34,345 nt of DNA from positions 1 to 34,345 of the forward strand of contig SHYC01000003.1 in NCBI GenBank assembly GCA_009693005.1. Reading direction: 5' to 3'. The stretch comes from Dehalococcoidia bacterium. GTDB taxonomy: Bacteria; Chloroflexota; Dehalococcoidia; SHYD01; SHYC01. A program made the position numbers and the translations under genes. Positions 18,468-28,912 of the stretch are shown here, one piece after another. Each line of letters opens with the position of its first letter. Position 1 is the first letter of the stretch. The notes below the pieces were generated by a model. It did not search any database and had not been told where the DNA came from. It was given only the letters and a program-made list of their open reading frames with translations.

Positions 18468-19065
18468 CAGGCTGCTCCAGAAATATCTGCCTCACCCTAT
18501 CATAATCTTCCGGAGTATTCAGGTCTTCAAGGGCCAGAGGCGAGTCTACCTCCACGGTAACTATTTCATCCGAATGCCGGGTCACAACTTCGCGAATGCC
18601 CAGGTTTTCCTCGGTTACTTTCGACATCTCGTCTATCAACAGGCCGGAAAAGACAGTGGGATGCCCTCTTCGGCCGTGAAAGGTAGGAATTGTTATCAGA
18701 GCATTGGCAGACCTGTGGGTCTCCAGTATCGCTTTCACGAGGGAGCTTGGCCTTGGTTGGTCTACAGACAGAAGGATCACGGCCTCTGTTCCATCCTTAA
18801 GGACCTCAGCCCCAGCCCTTACGGAGCTGGCTCTTCCCTCTTTGTATCTGCCGTTGATAACCACCACCACGTCCAGATCGACTAAAGAGTCCTGCACCTG
18901 CTCAGCCAGGTGGCCCAAGACAGCTACAATATAATTTGCGCCGGCATCTCTTAGCTGGCGCACCTGGTACTGTACTAGAGTTTCGCCGTTCCAAGGGAGA
19001 AGAGGCTTAGGTGACCCCATCCTCGTGGATTCGCCGGCAGCCAATAAGAGAGCGGCAATGGACAC
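18460..19065 (-). CDS. MocA/MobA-like nucleotidyltransferase (molybdenum cofactor cytidylyltransferase-like)
   Basis: ALLLAAGESTRMGSPKPLLPWNGETLVQYQVRQL; next to CoxS/CoxM-like genes; overlaps the MBL-fold gene by 8 nt. Confidence 0.85.
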   Translation of the reverse strand: MSIAALLLAAGESTRMGSPKPLLPWNGETLVQYQVRQLRDAGANYIVAVLGHLAEQVQDSLVDLDVVVVINGRYKEGRASSVRAGAEVLKDGTEAVILLSVDQPRPSSLVKAILETHRSANALITIPTFHGRRGHPTVFSGLLIDEMSKVTEENLGIREVVTRHSDEIVTVEVDSPLALEDLNTPEDYDRVRQIFLEQPGA

Positions 19066-19127
19066 GTTCTGGAAAACTCCTTTTGGCGTGCAGCATTCAG
19101 ACCCTGAAACTACATACTCTGTTATCC

Positions 19128-19155
19128 GTAGGAGCGCATAGATATGCGCCCCTAC
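19128..19155. repeat. Intergenic palindrome
   Basis: GTAGG AGC GCATA GA TATGC GCC CCTAC. Confidence 0.65.
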
Positions 19156-19209
19156 ATTTCCGGCAATCTCGGCCCTCTAGCATATGGACGCGCGATCTTT
19201 TATGGGTGG

Positions 19210-19677
19210 TTACATCCGGGAAGAAGCTGCCTGAATAGCCTCTACGATCTTGGTGTATCCGGTACAGCGGCACAGGTTGCCCGCTATGCCGTATCTGATC
19301 TCTGCCTCCGTGGGATGGGGATTTCTGTCAAGAAGGGCCACTGACGAGACGATCATACCGGGTATACAGAAGCCGCACTGGAGAGCTCCGAACTCAACAA
19401 ATGCCGCTTGCACCGGATGCAATACGCCGTTCTTTGCTATACCTTCTACTGTCGTGATATCTCTGTTCTCAGCCTCACCTACCAGCACCAGGCAGGTGGT
19501 AACGGGAGCGCCATCCAGCAGCATTGTACAAGCTCCACAGTCTCCGGTGCCGCAACCCTCTTTAGAGCCGGTAAGACCCAGGTCTTCTCTAACCACATCC
19601 AGTAAGGGCCGGTTGGGCTCGGTATATACCTCGTACTCGCTGCCGTTTACCTTTAGCTTAAAACTCTGCTTTGCCAT
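19210..19677 (-). CDS. (2Fe-2S)-binding small subunit of a xanthine dehydrogenase/CO dehydrogenase-family enzyme (CoxS-like)
   Basis: GSKEGCGTGDCGACTMLLDGAPVTTCL and CGFCIPGMIVSS...GNLCRCTGYTKIVEAI. Confidence 0.95.
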   Translation of the reverse strand: MAKQSFKLKVNGSEYEVYTEPNRPLLDVVREDLGLTGSKEGCGTGDCGACTMLLDGAPVTTCLVLVGEAENRDITTVEGIAKNGVLHPVQAAFVEFGALQCGFCIPGMIVSSVALLDRNPHPTEAEIRYGIAGNLCRCTGYTKIVEAIQAASSRM

Positions 19678-19706
19678 CTTATGTCCACCTCAAGAATATT
19701 TCATAA

Positions 19707-20588
19707 CTACCTGGTAGTTCTGACTCCGATTGCATCCACGGCCTGCCTCAGACATCTAATAGCCAGGACTTTCACAAGCACGTGGCGAAACTCTGCAGAG
19801 CCGCGCATGTCTGTAATCGGACGGGCCTCGCCAGAGGCGATCTGCCCCGCTTGCTCATATACCGCTTCGGAGGGTTGTTTGCCAACCAGGTACTCCTCGG
19901 TCTTTGTAGCTCTCAGAGGCACCGGCGCTACAGAGGCGAGACATACCCGAGCGTGGCTTATCGTGTTATTGCTGTCTAACCCCAAGTACACGCCAACCCC
20001 TGCAATGGCTATATCCAGCTCCTTGCGTGGGCAGTGTCTAATGTATACACCGGCGCTGTTTTGCGTAGGGGTTGGGACCCTAACTTCGGTAAGTATCTCA
20101 TCCGGCTTTAGCGCCGTCCTGCCAGGTCCCTCAAACACCTGCCACATTGGCATGGTCCTGGAACCACCTGGACCAACGATACCAACTTCAGAATCCATTA
20201 CTATGAAAGCCGGTACGGCATCTGCGGAAGGGGCCGCATTACAGACGTTTCCACCTACAGTAGCCAGGTTCATGGTCTGTAAAGAGCCTATTAGCTCGGC
20301 ACCCTGGGCCAGAACATTGAAGCGCTCATTAATTAGAGGGTGTTCTGCAACTTGCGCCATGAGGGTACCTGCCCCAATCTTTAGCCCGTCTCCATTATCG
20401 AAAGATATGCCCCGCAGCTCTTTGACAAGAGAAAGGCTTACTATATATTTTGGGTGACGTCCCCTCTCTTTCATCTGCGGTATCAGATCCGTACCGCCTG
20501 CTAAGATTTTCCCACCTTCCCCTTTTTCTCGGAGTAGAGCCACAGCCTCCGCCACACTGGTAGGCCTGTAGTATTCAAACCTGTACAT
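19707..20588 (-). CDS. FAD-binding medium subunit (CoxM-like)
   Basis: FEYYRPTSVAEAVALLREKGEGGKILAGGTDLIPQMKERG, ATVGGNVCNAAPSADAVPAFI. Confidence 0.95.
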   Translation of the reverse strand: MYRFEYYRPTSVAEAVALLREKGEGGKILAGGTDLIPQMKERGRHPKYIVSLSLVKELRGISFDNGDGLKIGAGTLMAQVAEHPLINERFNVLAQGAELIGSLQTMNLATVGGNVCNAAPSADAVPAFIVMDSEVGIVGPGGSRTMPMWQVFEGPGRTALKPDEILTEVRVPTPTQNSAGVYIRHCPRKELDIAIAGVGVYLGLDSNNTISHARVCLASVAPVPLRATKTEEYLVGKQPSEAVYEQAGQIASGEARPITDMRGSAEFRHVLVKVLAIRCLRQAVDAIGVRTTR

Positions 20589-20821
20589 CCTTCCTCCTTG
20601 CTAATCTTTTATTACGCCGTTCGGCACACTCAGGATATGCTTGCGATAGAAGATGGCTCTCATCGCGATTTTAGTAGAATCATTTTAGCCGGAATATGCA
20701 AACCCCAAATACTTGAGTAGCATCCGAAAGTCTAAAATATTCTACATCATAGTTTACCTACATACAACACGAAATATGCCTCCGATGAGACAGGTACTCC
20801 CGCTACCGTTCACCCTCCCAA

Positions 20822-20849
20822 TTGGGATCCTGAACAATTATGCTATACT
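20822..20849 (+). promoter_or_regulatory. Possible sigma70-like promoter upstream of recJ
   Basis: TTGGGA-16 nt-TATACT. Confidence 0.35.
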
Positions 20850-20966
20850 TGTTATACCGAGCCCTGTTAATAAGACTGTCTTGGCCCTCAAATTTCACTC
20901 GTCGGAAAATGCACGAACCAGCGCGTGTTAATCCACCCGACAAGCCCAGGAGACTCCTGCCCAAAT

Positions 20967-22724
20967 ATGAGAAAACCGGCTGTATGGAAGATAAACTCGC
21001 CTATTTCCCATGGTGATTATCGCGCTCTTAGAGACTACCCTCTGCTTCTGTCTCAGCTTCTATATAATCGAAACATTAGAACCGCCACCGCAGCCGAAGA
21101 TTTTATTCTGCCGGAGCATGCCTCTTTTGAAGACCCGCTTCTGATGCCCGATATGCCCCAGGCTATTGCGCGCATAAAGAAAGCCATAGCAGACCGTGAG
21201 AAGATAGCCATATACGGAGACTACGACGCCGATGGCATCACGGCGACCGCGATACTGGTATCGACCATCACTGCCTTTGGCGGCAAAGTTGAGCCGTATA
21301 TACCACACCGTGACTCCGAAGGTTACGGAGTCAATAAAGATGCGATGACGGTCCTCAGAAATAATGGTGTGGGCCTGGTGATAACCGTGGACTGCGGCAC
21401 GACCGCTTTTCAAGAGATCAGCTACGCCCGCGATATTGGCCTCGACGTGATCGTCACCGACCATCACGCCCTGACTGGTGAACTGCCGCCGGCGTCTGCG
21501 ATCATAAACCTGCGTCGGGAAGACCATAGCTATCCCTTCACGGACCTCTGCGGAGCCGGGGTAGCCTTCAAGCTGGCGCAGGGACTCATAGAGGCGGCCG
21601 GCAAGGGTCCGCCTATTACCGAGGATGATTTAATCGATCTGGCAGCCATTGGGACCGTTGCAGACATGGTACCCCTGTTGGGAGAAAACCGCCGCATCGT
21701 AAAACGCGGACTTGAGCGCATGAACGATAGACCGAGGCTGGGGCTGCGGGCGCTGCTCGATGAGGCCAATATCAGTCCGGGTAGTCTCGATGCCGGCAGT
21801 ATCGGCTTTGTTATTGCGCCCAGGCTGAATGCGATGGGCAGGCTGGACCATGCCATACATAGTTTTAAGCTTTTGACCACAGCGTCCATGGCAGAGGCGC
21901 AGCACCTGGCTCACATGCTCCAGGAGTTTAACCAGGAAAGACAGAATATTACCAGACAGGTGCTGGAAAGGGCCTCGGCTCAGGCCAAAGCCAACTATGA
22001 TGAGTCAGCGCCAATAATTATAGCGGCAGGAGAGGACTTTAACGCCGGGGTGGTGGGACTCGTGGCTACGAGGCTGGTGGAGGAATGGTATCGTCCCGCA
22101 ATCGTTTTGGAGCAAGGTGAAGAAGAGAGCCGGGGTAGCTGCCGCAGCATACCGGAAGTCAATATTGTGGGGGTTCTCAAACAGTGCGAAGACCTTTTTG
22201 AACGATTCGGCGGACATGCTCAGGCCGCCGGCTTTACTATTAAGACCAACAGGCTTCCGGAATTGAGCAGACGCCTTACGGATATCCTCTCCGCGCAGTT
22301 GGAGAACATTCGGCTTGAGCCTTCTCTTAGGATAGATGCGCCGTTGCCGTTGACAGCCATACCCGGAGACGTATTTCAGCAGATCGAGCGATTGAACCCC
22401 GTCGGCCAGGGAAACCCTCAGCCGCTTTTCATGGCGAGCAGGCTGTCTCTCGCAGAACTACGGACTTTCGGCAAAAATTCCAGCCACCTCAATCTGAAGC
22501 TGCTGGACAATGGATCGGTCTGGTCGGCCGTTGCGTTTGGAATGGGAGATAGAGCGGCAGAACTTAAAGGTCTAATGTCTGCCCGCACCCCGATAGACAT
22601 TGCCTATCGCCTGGAGATCGACGCCTGGACGGGCAGCGGCAAATTGCCTGCTGCAGAAGGCGCTCAACCTTTGCTGCGCTTGAATGTCAGAGACCTACGC
22701 CCCTTTTCGTTCAATAGAGCGTAA
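20967..22724 (+). CDS. recJ: Single-stranded-DNA-specific exonuclease RecJ
   Basis: IAIYGDYDADGITATAILVSTI, VDCGTTAFQEISYARDIGLDVIVTDHHALTGELPPASAIINLRR, GSIGFVIAPRLNAMGRL, FGGHAQAAGFT; track ORF starts at 20925, in-frame ATG at 20967. Confidence 0.93.
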   Translation: MRKPAVWKINSPISHGDYRALRDYPLLLSQLLYNRNIRTATAAEDFILPEHASFEDPLLMPDMPQAIARIKKAIADREKIAIYGDYDADGITATAILVSTITAFGGKVEPYIPHRDSEGYGVNKDAMTVLRNNGVGLVITVDCGTTAFQEISYARDIGLDVIVTDHHALTGELPPASAIINLRREDHSYPFTDLCGAGVAFKLAQGLIEAAGKGPPITEDDLIDLAAIGTVADMVPLLGENRRIVKRGLERMNDRPRLGLRALLDEANISPGSLDAGSIGFVIAPRLNAMGRLDHAIHSFKLLTTASMAEAQHLAHMLQEFNQERQNITRQVLERASAQAKANYDESAPIIIAAGEDFNAGVVGLVATRLVEEWYRPAIVLEQGEEESRGSCRSIPEVNIVGVLKQCEDLFERFGGHAQAAGFTIKTNRLPELSRRLTDILSAQLENIRLEPSLRIDAPLPLTAIPGDVFQQIERLNPVGQGNPQPLFMASRLSLAELRTFGKNSSHLNLKLLDNGSVWSAVAFGMGDRAAELKGLMSARTPIDIAYRLEIDAWTGSGKLPAAEGAQPLLRLNVRDLRPFSFNRA

Positions 22725-22916
22725 AATACCGGCCGCGTACCTGGGACGCTATTCTGAAAACAGATGACCCGGCATTAGGATAACAGTCACTAAGGTAACT
22801 GTTCACTGTTGAGGGCAAATCCGGGCAAAGGGCGTCGTGGCCGCGGGAAGTGCAGAAGGGCGGCAGCCCGTTTGCCAGGGTGTCTGAGCGGTGTCCCCTC
22901 GGAAAACTAACCTCCT

Positions 22917-22951
22917 CCCCCTTTCCAGGCCAGGAAGAAGGGGAAAGGGGG
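22917..22951. repeat. Hairpin-forming intergenic repeat
   Basis: CCCCCTTTCC (22917-22926) / GGAAAGGGGG (22942-22951). Confidence 0.65.
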
Positions 22952-23016
22952 CGATGGTAGCGGGGCAGGGCGAGGTCGCCTCCGCGAGTCTGAACAGTCA
23001 CGAATCATGATAACTA

Positions 23017-23045
23017 TTGACACTGGTAAATACTGTTGATATATT
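23017..23045 (+). promoter_or_regulatory. Strong sigma70-like promoter upstream of the SBP array
   Basis: TTGACA-17 nt-TATATT, about 230 nt before the first SBP start. Confidence 0.55.
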
Positions 23046-23138
23046 GTCGTAATATCTAAAAAATGGGTCTACCGCCCTTTTCGGATACAGTACATCCTCC
23101 GGCGCGTCTGTCCCGCTGACTTCAATACCGCGGTCGGG

Positions 23139-23190
23139 AGATATTTGTGTGACGGCTAGGGGATCGCTCCGTCAGCCGGTGAAAATATCT
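23139..23190 (+). promoter_or_regulatory. Potential structured leader RNA with alternative stems
   Basis: Outer AGATATTT/AAATATCT; inner TGACGG (23150-23155)/CCGTCA (23169-23174), which competes with CGGCT/AGCCG. Confidence 0.4.
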
Positions 23191-23277
23191 ATTAAATCGA
23201 ATCTCTGGAAGGTAAGTCAAGAAAATAAAAAGGGTACGGTCTGCTTAGGATTGAGACAATTATTAAAAGGAGAGTAA

Positions 23278-25014
23278 ATGTATCAGGGTATCAGGAGAAA
23301 CACGAAAGTTGTCCTCGGGTTGGTCTTGGGAGCGTCGCTGATGCTGGCAGCTTGCGGACCGGCGGCGCAGCAACAGCAGCCTGGCGCTGACACGCCTATT
23401 GAGAAGAAGCTCGAGGGCGGCACACAGGTAAAAACCGCTGAGGTGGCAAAGCAGCGCGGCGGTAAGCTGGTCATGGTTGGGACCGGTCAGTTTGGAAACC
23501 CGAACGACCCGCATCTGCCAGCCACCGCGACCGGCCGCGTATACTCGGTCCCCACTGGCAACGGGTTACTAAAAAGGGATATGTATAACAACTACTCTAT
23601 TGCCGCCGATCTGGCCAAGAGCTGGGACGTATCAGCGGATGGAAAAAACTATACTTTCAAGCTCAACGAGGGAGTAAAGTTTCACAACGTGGCTCCCGTC
23701 AACGGACGCGAATTTACCTCTGAGGATGCTAAATACACGCTTCTGAGGGTAACCGCTAACCCAACATTAATATTGGAGAAGTGGAAGCCGCGCTTCCAAC
23801 GGGCGCTAGAGTTCGGCGAGATCGAAAGTATTGATACTCCAGACAAGTACACCATGATAGTGCACCTAAAGAACGCCTACGCTCCCTTCATGGATGCGGT
23901 AGCAAACCCGGGCACGCTGGTTCTTCCGCGGGAGTTCGTGGAGAAGTTCCCTGAGAAGATCGTAATCGAGGGATCGATCGGCACCGGGCCATATATGCCC
24001 GTGGAGTACAGAAACCAGCAGATAGCCTCCTACAAGAAGAACCCGGACTACTGGAAAAAAGATTCGGCAGGCGGACAACTTCCCTATTTAGATGAACTGG
24101 AGTCTCTTTACTTCGCAGACATTCAAACAGAGATGGCTGCCTTCCGGTCAAGACAGATCGACGTTTCTTCCAGCGGCAGCTTGATCGGCAAGGGTACGGT
24201 GCAAGCGATTCAAAAGGATGACGCAAAGGTACAGGTATTTCGCACTCCTGTCGCCAGCATTACCAATTTCCGCTTCAATACGAAGTTCAAGGCGTTCCAG
24301 GACGTCAGAGTGAGACGCGCCTTTCACCTGGCAATCGACCGACACCAATTCGTTGACCTGGTTACAGAAGGACTGGGAGTGGTTTCAGGGCCTGTTACGT
24401 CACCGGTGTATCAGGATGTGGCGAATACCATGGACTGGCTGCTCCAGCAGCCCGGCTACCGAAAGGACAAGAAAGAGGACCTCGCCGAGGCCAAGCGCCT
24501 CATGAAGGATGCCGGCTATGAGATCGGATTTGAGACAGGCTTCATGTTAAGCTCCAGCACCCAATCCGGCGACTGGGCCGCGCTCCTGGCAGACCAGCTC
24601 AAGCCGCTTAACGTAGCTTTGAAAACAGACATAGTAGATTATGCCGGTCAGTGGCTGCCGCGCGCCACCGCTGGCGAGTTTGAACTCGCCTGGATGTCCC
24701 ACACCGTTGGTACAGACGTGGATAGCGTAATTGCATCGCATCTCTTGGGCGGTGCTCCGAGGAACTACGGAAAGTTCACCAGTTCCAAGCTGGACGATCT
24801 GGTTAAGAAAGAGCAGCTGGCTACTAGCAAGGAGGAACGCAAGAAGTGGGCGCAGGAGGCCGAGAAAGTTATATTTGAAGAGGCTCCAATGCTCTTCCTG
24901 TACACGAACACCAACACAATGCTGGCGCAGCCCTGGGTGCACAACGCCGCCGATGGAAACATCATCGGGTCATCAACCAACATGGTGGAGCAGGTCTGGC
25001 TGGAAAAGAGGTAG
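23278..25014 (+). CDS. Family-5 ABC transporter substrate-binding lipoprotein, paralog 1
   Basis: Lipobox LMLAACGPAA; LAKSWDVSADGKNYTFKLNEGVKFHN...GREFTSEDAKYTLLR...GTGPYMPVEYRNQQIASYKKNPDYWKKD. Confidence 0.93.
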   Translation: MYQGIRRNTKVVLGLVLGASLMLAACGPAAQQQQPGADTPIEKKLEGGTQVKTAEVAKQRGGKLVMVGTGQFGNPNDPHLPATATGRVYSVPTGNGLLKRDMYNNYSIAADLAKSWDVSADGKNYTFKLNEGVKFHNVAPVNGREFTSEDAKYTLLRVTANPTLILEKWKPRFQRALEFGEIESIDTPDKYTMIVHLKNAYAPFMDAVANPGTLVLPREFVEKFPEKIVIEGSIGTGPYMPVEYRNQQIASYKKNPDYWKKDSAGGQLPYLDELESLYFADIQTEMAAFRSRQIDVSSSGSLIGKGTVQAIQKDDAKVQVFRTPVASITNFRFNTKFKAFQDVRVRRAFHLAIDRHQFVDLVTEGLGVVSGPVTSPVYQDVANTMDWLLQQPGYRKDKKEDLAEAKRLMKDAGYEIGFETGFMLSSSTQSGDWAALLADQLKPLNVALKTDIVDYAGQWLPRATAGEFELAWMSHTVGTDVDSVIASHLLGGAPRNYGKFTSSKLDDLVKKEQLATSKEERKKWAQEAEKVIFEEAPMLFLYTNTNTMLAQPWVHNAADGNIIGSSTNMVEQVWLEKR

Positions 25015-25123
25015 GCATTGCAACGGCCTGCGGCTTTAGATTTCGTGAAGCGCAGGACTGCAGTTTGATGACTCACAAAGATTTTATATAGTCATACAGA
25101 TGATGTAAGAGGAAACAAAACGT

Positions 25124-26872
25124 ATGGGTTACCAGAATAGTTTAGCAGTTCGGGTTCTACAGATGATGACTGTGGTGATGATCTTGCTTGTCGTCGCTTG
25201 CGGGCCAGCCCAGCAAACGGGTGCCCCAGTAACGGGCGCTGACGTGCCTCTCGAGAAGAAACTTGAGGGCAGCACGCAGGTAAAGGCCGCCGAAGTGGCC
25301 AAGCAGCGCGGCGGGAAACTGGTGATGTCGCAAAGCAGTGCCTTCGGCAACCCCAATGACCCGCACTTGCCGGCCACCGCCACTGGCCGCATCTACTTCC
25401 AGCCAGTAACAAACGGCATACTGAAGCGAGATCTCTACGAAAAGTACGCGATAGCCGGCGATCTGGCCAAGAGCTGGGAGCTGTCGAAAGACGGCCTGAC
25501 TTACACCTTCAAGTTTAATCAAGGCGTCAAGTTCCAGAATGTTCCTCCAGTGAATGGGAGGGAGTTCACCTCCGATGACGCCAAATACTTGCTGATGAGA
25601 ATAACCGCCGACCCGTCGGTTGTTTTGGACAAGTGGAAGCCGCGCTTTCAAAGGGCGATCGATTTCGGCAAAATTGACACCCTCGATACTCCCGACAAGT
25701 ATACTCTGGTTGTCAAGCTGAAGGAGCCTTATTCTCCCTTCCTTGATGCCGTCGCAAACCCTGGTACCGTCGTGATACCCAAAGAGTTTGTGGAAAAGTT
25801 CACCGAGAAGGTCGTGCTGGAAGGAGCGGTAGGGACCGGACCCTTCATTCCGGTGGACTATAAGAACCAGCAGATAGCCTCCTATAAGAAGAACCCCGAC
25901 TACTGGAAGAAAGACTCAGCGGGTGGACAGCTGCCGTACGTCGACGAGCTTAACTTCCTGTACTTCGCAGACCTACAGACCGAACTTGCTGCTCTGAGGT
26001 CGGGCCAGTTGGACGTTAGCCGCAGTGCCGCCGATATAAACAAGGGTATGGTCACCGGACTGCAAAGGGATGTCCCGAACGTTCAGGTATTCCGCACTCC
26101 CGTTGCCAACATTACCAACTTCCGTTTCAATACAAAGGTCAAGGCCTTCCAGGATGTTCGAGTAAGGCGGGCCTTCCACCTGGCTATCGACCGCTACCAG
26201 TTCTCTGACTTGATTACGGAGGGTCTGGGCGTTGTGTCAGGTCCTGTCACCTCACCGGTATTCGCGGATGTGACCAATACAACGGAATGGCTCCAGCAGC
26301 AGCCCGGCTACAGAAAAGACAAGACTAAGGACATGGCTGATGCGAAGCAGCTGATGAAGGACGCGGGCTATGGTGACGGCCTTACGCTTGGCGCTTTGGG
26401 GTATATTTCAGCAGGCGTTTCGAGCGCCGATGTTCTCGCACTGTTGGCTGACCAGCTGAAGCCCCTGAATATCACGCTCAAATCGGAGACGGTAGACTAT
26501 GCCGGACAGTGGTTGCCGCGTGCCACCGCCGGCGAGTTCGAGTTGGCATATATGTCACATACCGTGGGCACAGACGTAGACAGTGTCATTGCGGCGCATC
26601 TGCTTGGCGGGGCACCCAGGAACTACGGAAAGTTCAGCAGTCAAAAGCTGGACGACCTGATCAAAAAAGAACAAGCCGCGATTACCTCGGAGGAGCGCAA
26701 GAAGTGGGCACAGGAGGCAGAGCAGGTGATATTTGATGAGGCCCCAATGCTCTTCTTGTACACTAATGTAAACACCATGTTAGCCAGCCCATGGGTAAGA
26801 AACGCAGCAAGCGGCGCCATAATTGGTTCAGAAGCTAACTTAGTGGAGCAGGCATGGTTGGACAAGCACTAA
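25124..26872 (+). CDS. Family-5 ABC transporter substrate-binding lipoprotein, paralog 2
   Basis: Lipobox LLVVACGPAQ; full-length similarity to paralog 1. Confidence 0.93.
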   Translation: MGYQNSLAVRVLQMMTVVMILLVVACGPAQQTGAPVTGADVPLEKKLEGSTQVKAAEVAKQRGGKLVMSQSSAFGNPNDPHLPATATGRIYFQPVTNGILKRDLYEKYAIAGDLAKSWELSKDGLTYTFKFNQGVKFQNVPPVNGREFTSDDAKYLLMRITADPSVVLDKWKPRFQRAIDFGKIDTLDTPDKYTLVVKLKEPYSPFLDAVANPGTVVIPKEFVEKFTEKVVLEGAVGTGPFIPVDYKNQQIASYKKNPDYWKKDSAGGQLPYVDELNFLYFADLQTELAALRSGQLDVSRSAADINKGMVTGLQRDVPNVQVFRTPVANITNFRFNTKVKAFQDVRVRRAFHLAIDRYQFSDLITEGLGVVSGPVTSPVFADVTNTTEWLQQQPGYRKDKTKDMADAKQLMKDAGYGDGLTLGALGYISAGVSSADVLALLADQLKPLNITLKSETVDYAGQWLPRATAGEFELAYMSHTVGTDVDSVIAAHLLGGAPRNYGKFSSQKLDDLIKKEQAAITSEERKKWAQEAEQVIFDEAPMLFLYTNVNTMLASPWVRNAASGAIIGSEANLVEQAWLDKH

Positions 26873-27190
26873 AACTACTGCCGAATTATTGACAGTAATC
26901 TTAGCAGTTGATAGAATCACTTAATTTCCAATTTAATTGGGCAACCTTATAAAAACTATAGCGTAATATCTCGATTGGGTGCAGGAAGATATCGATCAAA
27001 TCACTGTTATCGCAGGGACTATAACGTCTCATAACGCTGCCTTTTGGGGTTCCAATAGGTCGACAAGAACTCTACAGATTCATATCTGACAGCTGGCGGA
27101 AGCAGGAAGCTGATCTACGTATAACATAATTGCAACTTATATCGAAATCTGTGAAGAATAAACTAATGATGGTTGAGGTTAAGAGAAAAC

Positions 27191-28912
27191 ATGCTTAAGA
27201 GTAGTTCTTTAGGGGTCTGGAGTCTCCTGGCAGCAGTTGCGGTAATGGCTGTCCTCTTCTCTGGTTGCGGCCCGGCAGCACAACAAGCCGGGACCGAAGA
27301 AGAGAAGACGAATCGTGAGAAGCTTCAGGATACCGGCGCAAAGGCAGCCGACCAGTTGGAGATAGCCAAGGAACGGGGTGGCAGACTGACGATCCCCGAC
27401 TCAGGGGCTTTTGGCAACCCTAATGACCCTCATCTGACCGCCACAGCCACCGGCCGGACATATTCAATGCCCGTAACCAACGGAATACTCAAGAGAAACA
27501 TCTATGACAATTTCGCCATTACCCCTGACCTGGCCAAGAGTTGGGAGGTCTCGAAAGACGGCCTGACCTACACCTTCAAGTTCAACCAGGGTGTGAAGTT
27601 CCATAATGCAGCTCCAGTGAACGGCCGTGAGTTTACCTCCGAAGATGCCAAGTATACCCTGATGCGAATGACCGCCGACCCATCGGTTATATTGGAGAAG
27701 TGGAAGCCGCGCTTCCAGAGAGCTCTGGACTTTGGCAAAATGGAGGGAATGGAGACCCCTGATAAATATACCCTGGTCGTCAAGCTCAAAGAGCCTTACG
27801 CTCCCTTCATTGACGCCGTTTCCCAGCCGGGCACCCAGGTTCTCCCCAGAGAGTTCGTAGAGAAATTCCCCGAGAAGATTGTCCTTGAGGGCATGATCGG
27901 CACCGGGCCATTTATCCCGAACGACTATAAGCATCAGAGCATAGCTTCCTTCAAGAAGAATCCCGACTACTGGAAAAAGGACTCTCAGGGAGGGCAGCTC
28001 CCCTACCTGGACGAAGTTGCCGTGTTGTATTTTGCTGACGTCCCGGCTAAATATGCCGCTTTCAGGGCAAGGCAGCTCGACGTAACCGGTGTAACCGGGG
28101 AGATCATAGCGCCCATGATGAGGGACGAGCCCGGGGTCAAAAACTACTTCGTGCTCGCCCAGTCTATAATGGTCTACCGCTTCAACATGAAGTTCAAGCC
28201 CTATCAGGACGTCAGGGTCCGTAGAGCGATTCACCTGGCCATAGACCGCCAGCAGTTCGCGCTGATTATCGGACAAGGTCTGGCGGTCCCCACCGGCCCG
28301 GTAACCCCTGCGTTCCGCGATCTGGCAAACACCAACGAATGGCTTCTACAGCAGCCTGGCTACAGGCAGCCGAAGGACCAGGATATAGCCGAGGCCAAGA
28401 GACTCATGAAGGAGGCGGGATACGAGGAGGGTTTTACGACCCAGGCCCTGTTTAACACCAACACTGGCGACCATATTTCCCTCCTGCAAGACCAGTTAAA
28501 GCCGCTAAAGATAACGCTTAAGTCGGAGCAGGTAGACTATGCAGGACAGTGGGTGCCTCGCGCCACCGCCGGGGAGTTCGAGCTTGCCTATATGGCCCAC
28601 TCTGTGAGTACCGATGCCGACAGCGTTCTTTCAGCCCATCTTCTGTCTGGCGCCCCTAGGAATTACGGCAAGTTCAGCGACCCTATTCTGGACGACCTGA
28701 TCCTGAAGCAGTCCCGAGCGGTAACTCTGGAGGAACGGAGAAAATGGGCGCAGGAGGCGGAAAAACGGGAGCTAGAGGTTATGCCTATTGCCTTCGTCTA
28801 CGCTAACGCCTATGCTGACTTGGCCCATCCCTGGGTACACAACGCCGGCGATGGTCCGCTGGCCGGCTCTTTACCATTCATGGCAGAGCAGGCATGGGTG
28901 GAAAAGCATTAA
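27191..28912 (+). CDS. Family-5 ABC transporter substrate-binding lipoprotein, paralog 3
   Basis: Lipobox LFSGCGPAA; full-length similarity. Track start 27173 is TTG; ATG at 27191 is more plausible. Confidence 0.92.
   Translation: MLKSSSLGVWSLLAAVAVMAVLFSGCGPAAQQAGTEEEKTNREKLQDTGAKAADQLEIAKERGGRLTIPDSGAFGNPNDPHLTATATGRTYSMPVTNGILKRNIYDNFAITPDLAKSWEVSKDGLTYTFKFNQGVKFHNAAPVNGREFTSEDAKYTLMRMTADPSVILEKWKPRFQRALDFGKMEGMETPDKYTLVVKLKEPYAPFIDAVSQPGTQVLPREFVEKFPEKIVLEGMIGTGPFIPNDYKHQSIASFKKNPDYWKKDSQGGQLPYLDEVAVLYFADVPAKYAAFRARQLDVTGVTGEIIAPMMRDEPGVKNYFVLAQSIMVYRFNMKFKPYQDVRVRRAIHLAIDRQQFALIIGQGLAVPTGPVTPAFRDLANTNEWLLQQPGYRQPKDQDIAEAKRLMKEAGYEEGFTTQALFNTNTGDHISLLQDQLKPLKITLKSEQVDYAGQWVPRATAGEFELAYMAHSVSTDADSVLSAHLLSGAPRNYGKFSDPILDDLILKQSRAVTLEERRKWAQEAEKRELEVMPIAFVYANAYADLAHPWVHNAGDGPLAGSLPFMAEQAWVEKH

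Noticed and set aside
19681-20457. 258-aa plus-strand ORF opposite the CoxM-like gene
   Set aside because: Antisense shadow of a clearly identified FAD-binding subunit.
27464-28276. 270-aa minus-strand ORF opposite SBP paralog 3
   Set aside because: Similar antisense ORFs appear opposite the other SBPs (e.g. 25157-25651, 29450-29887), explained by codon bias of the conserved sense strand.
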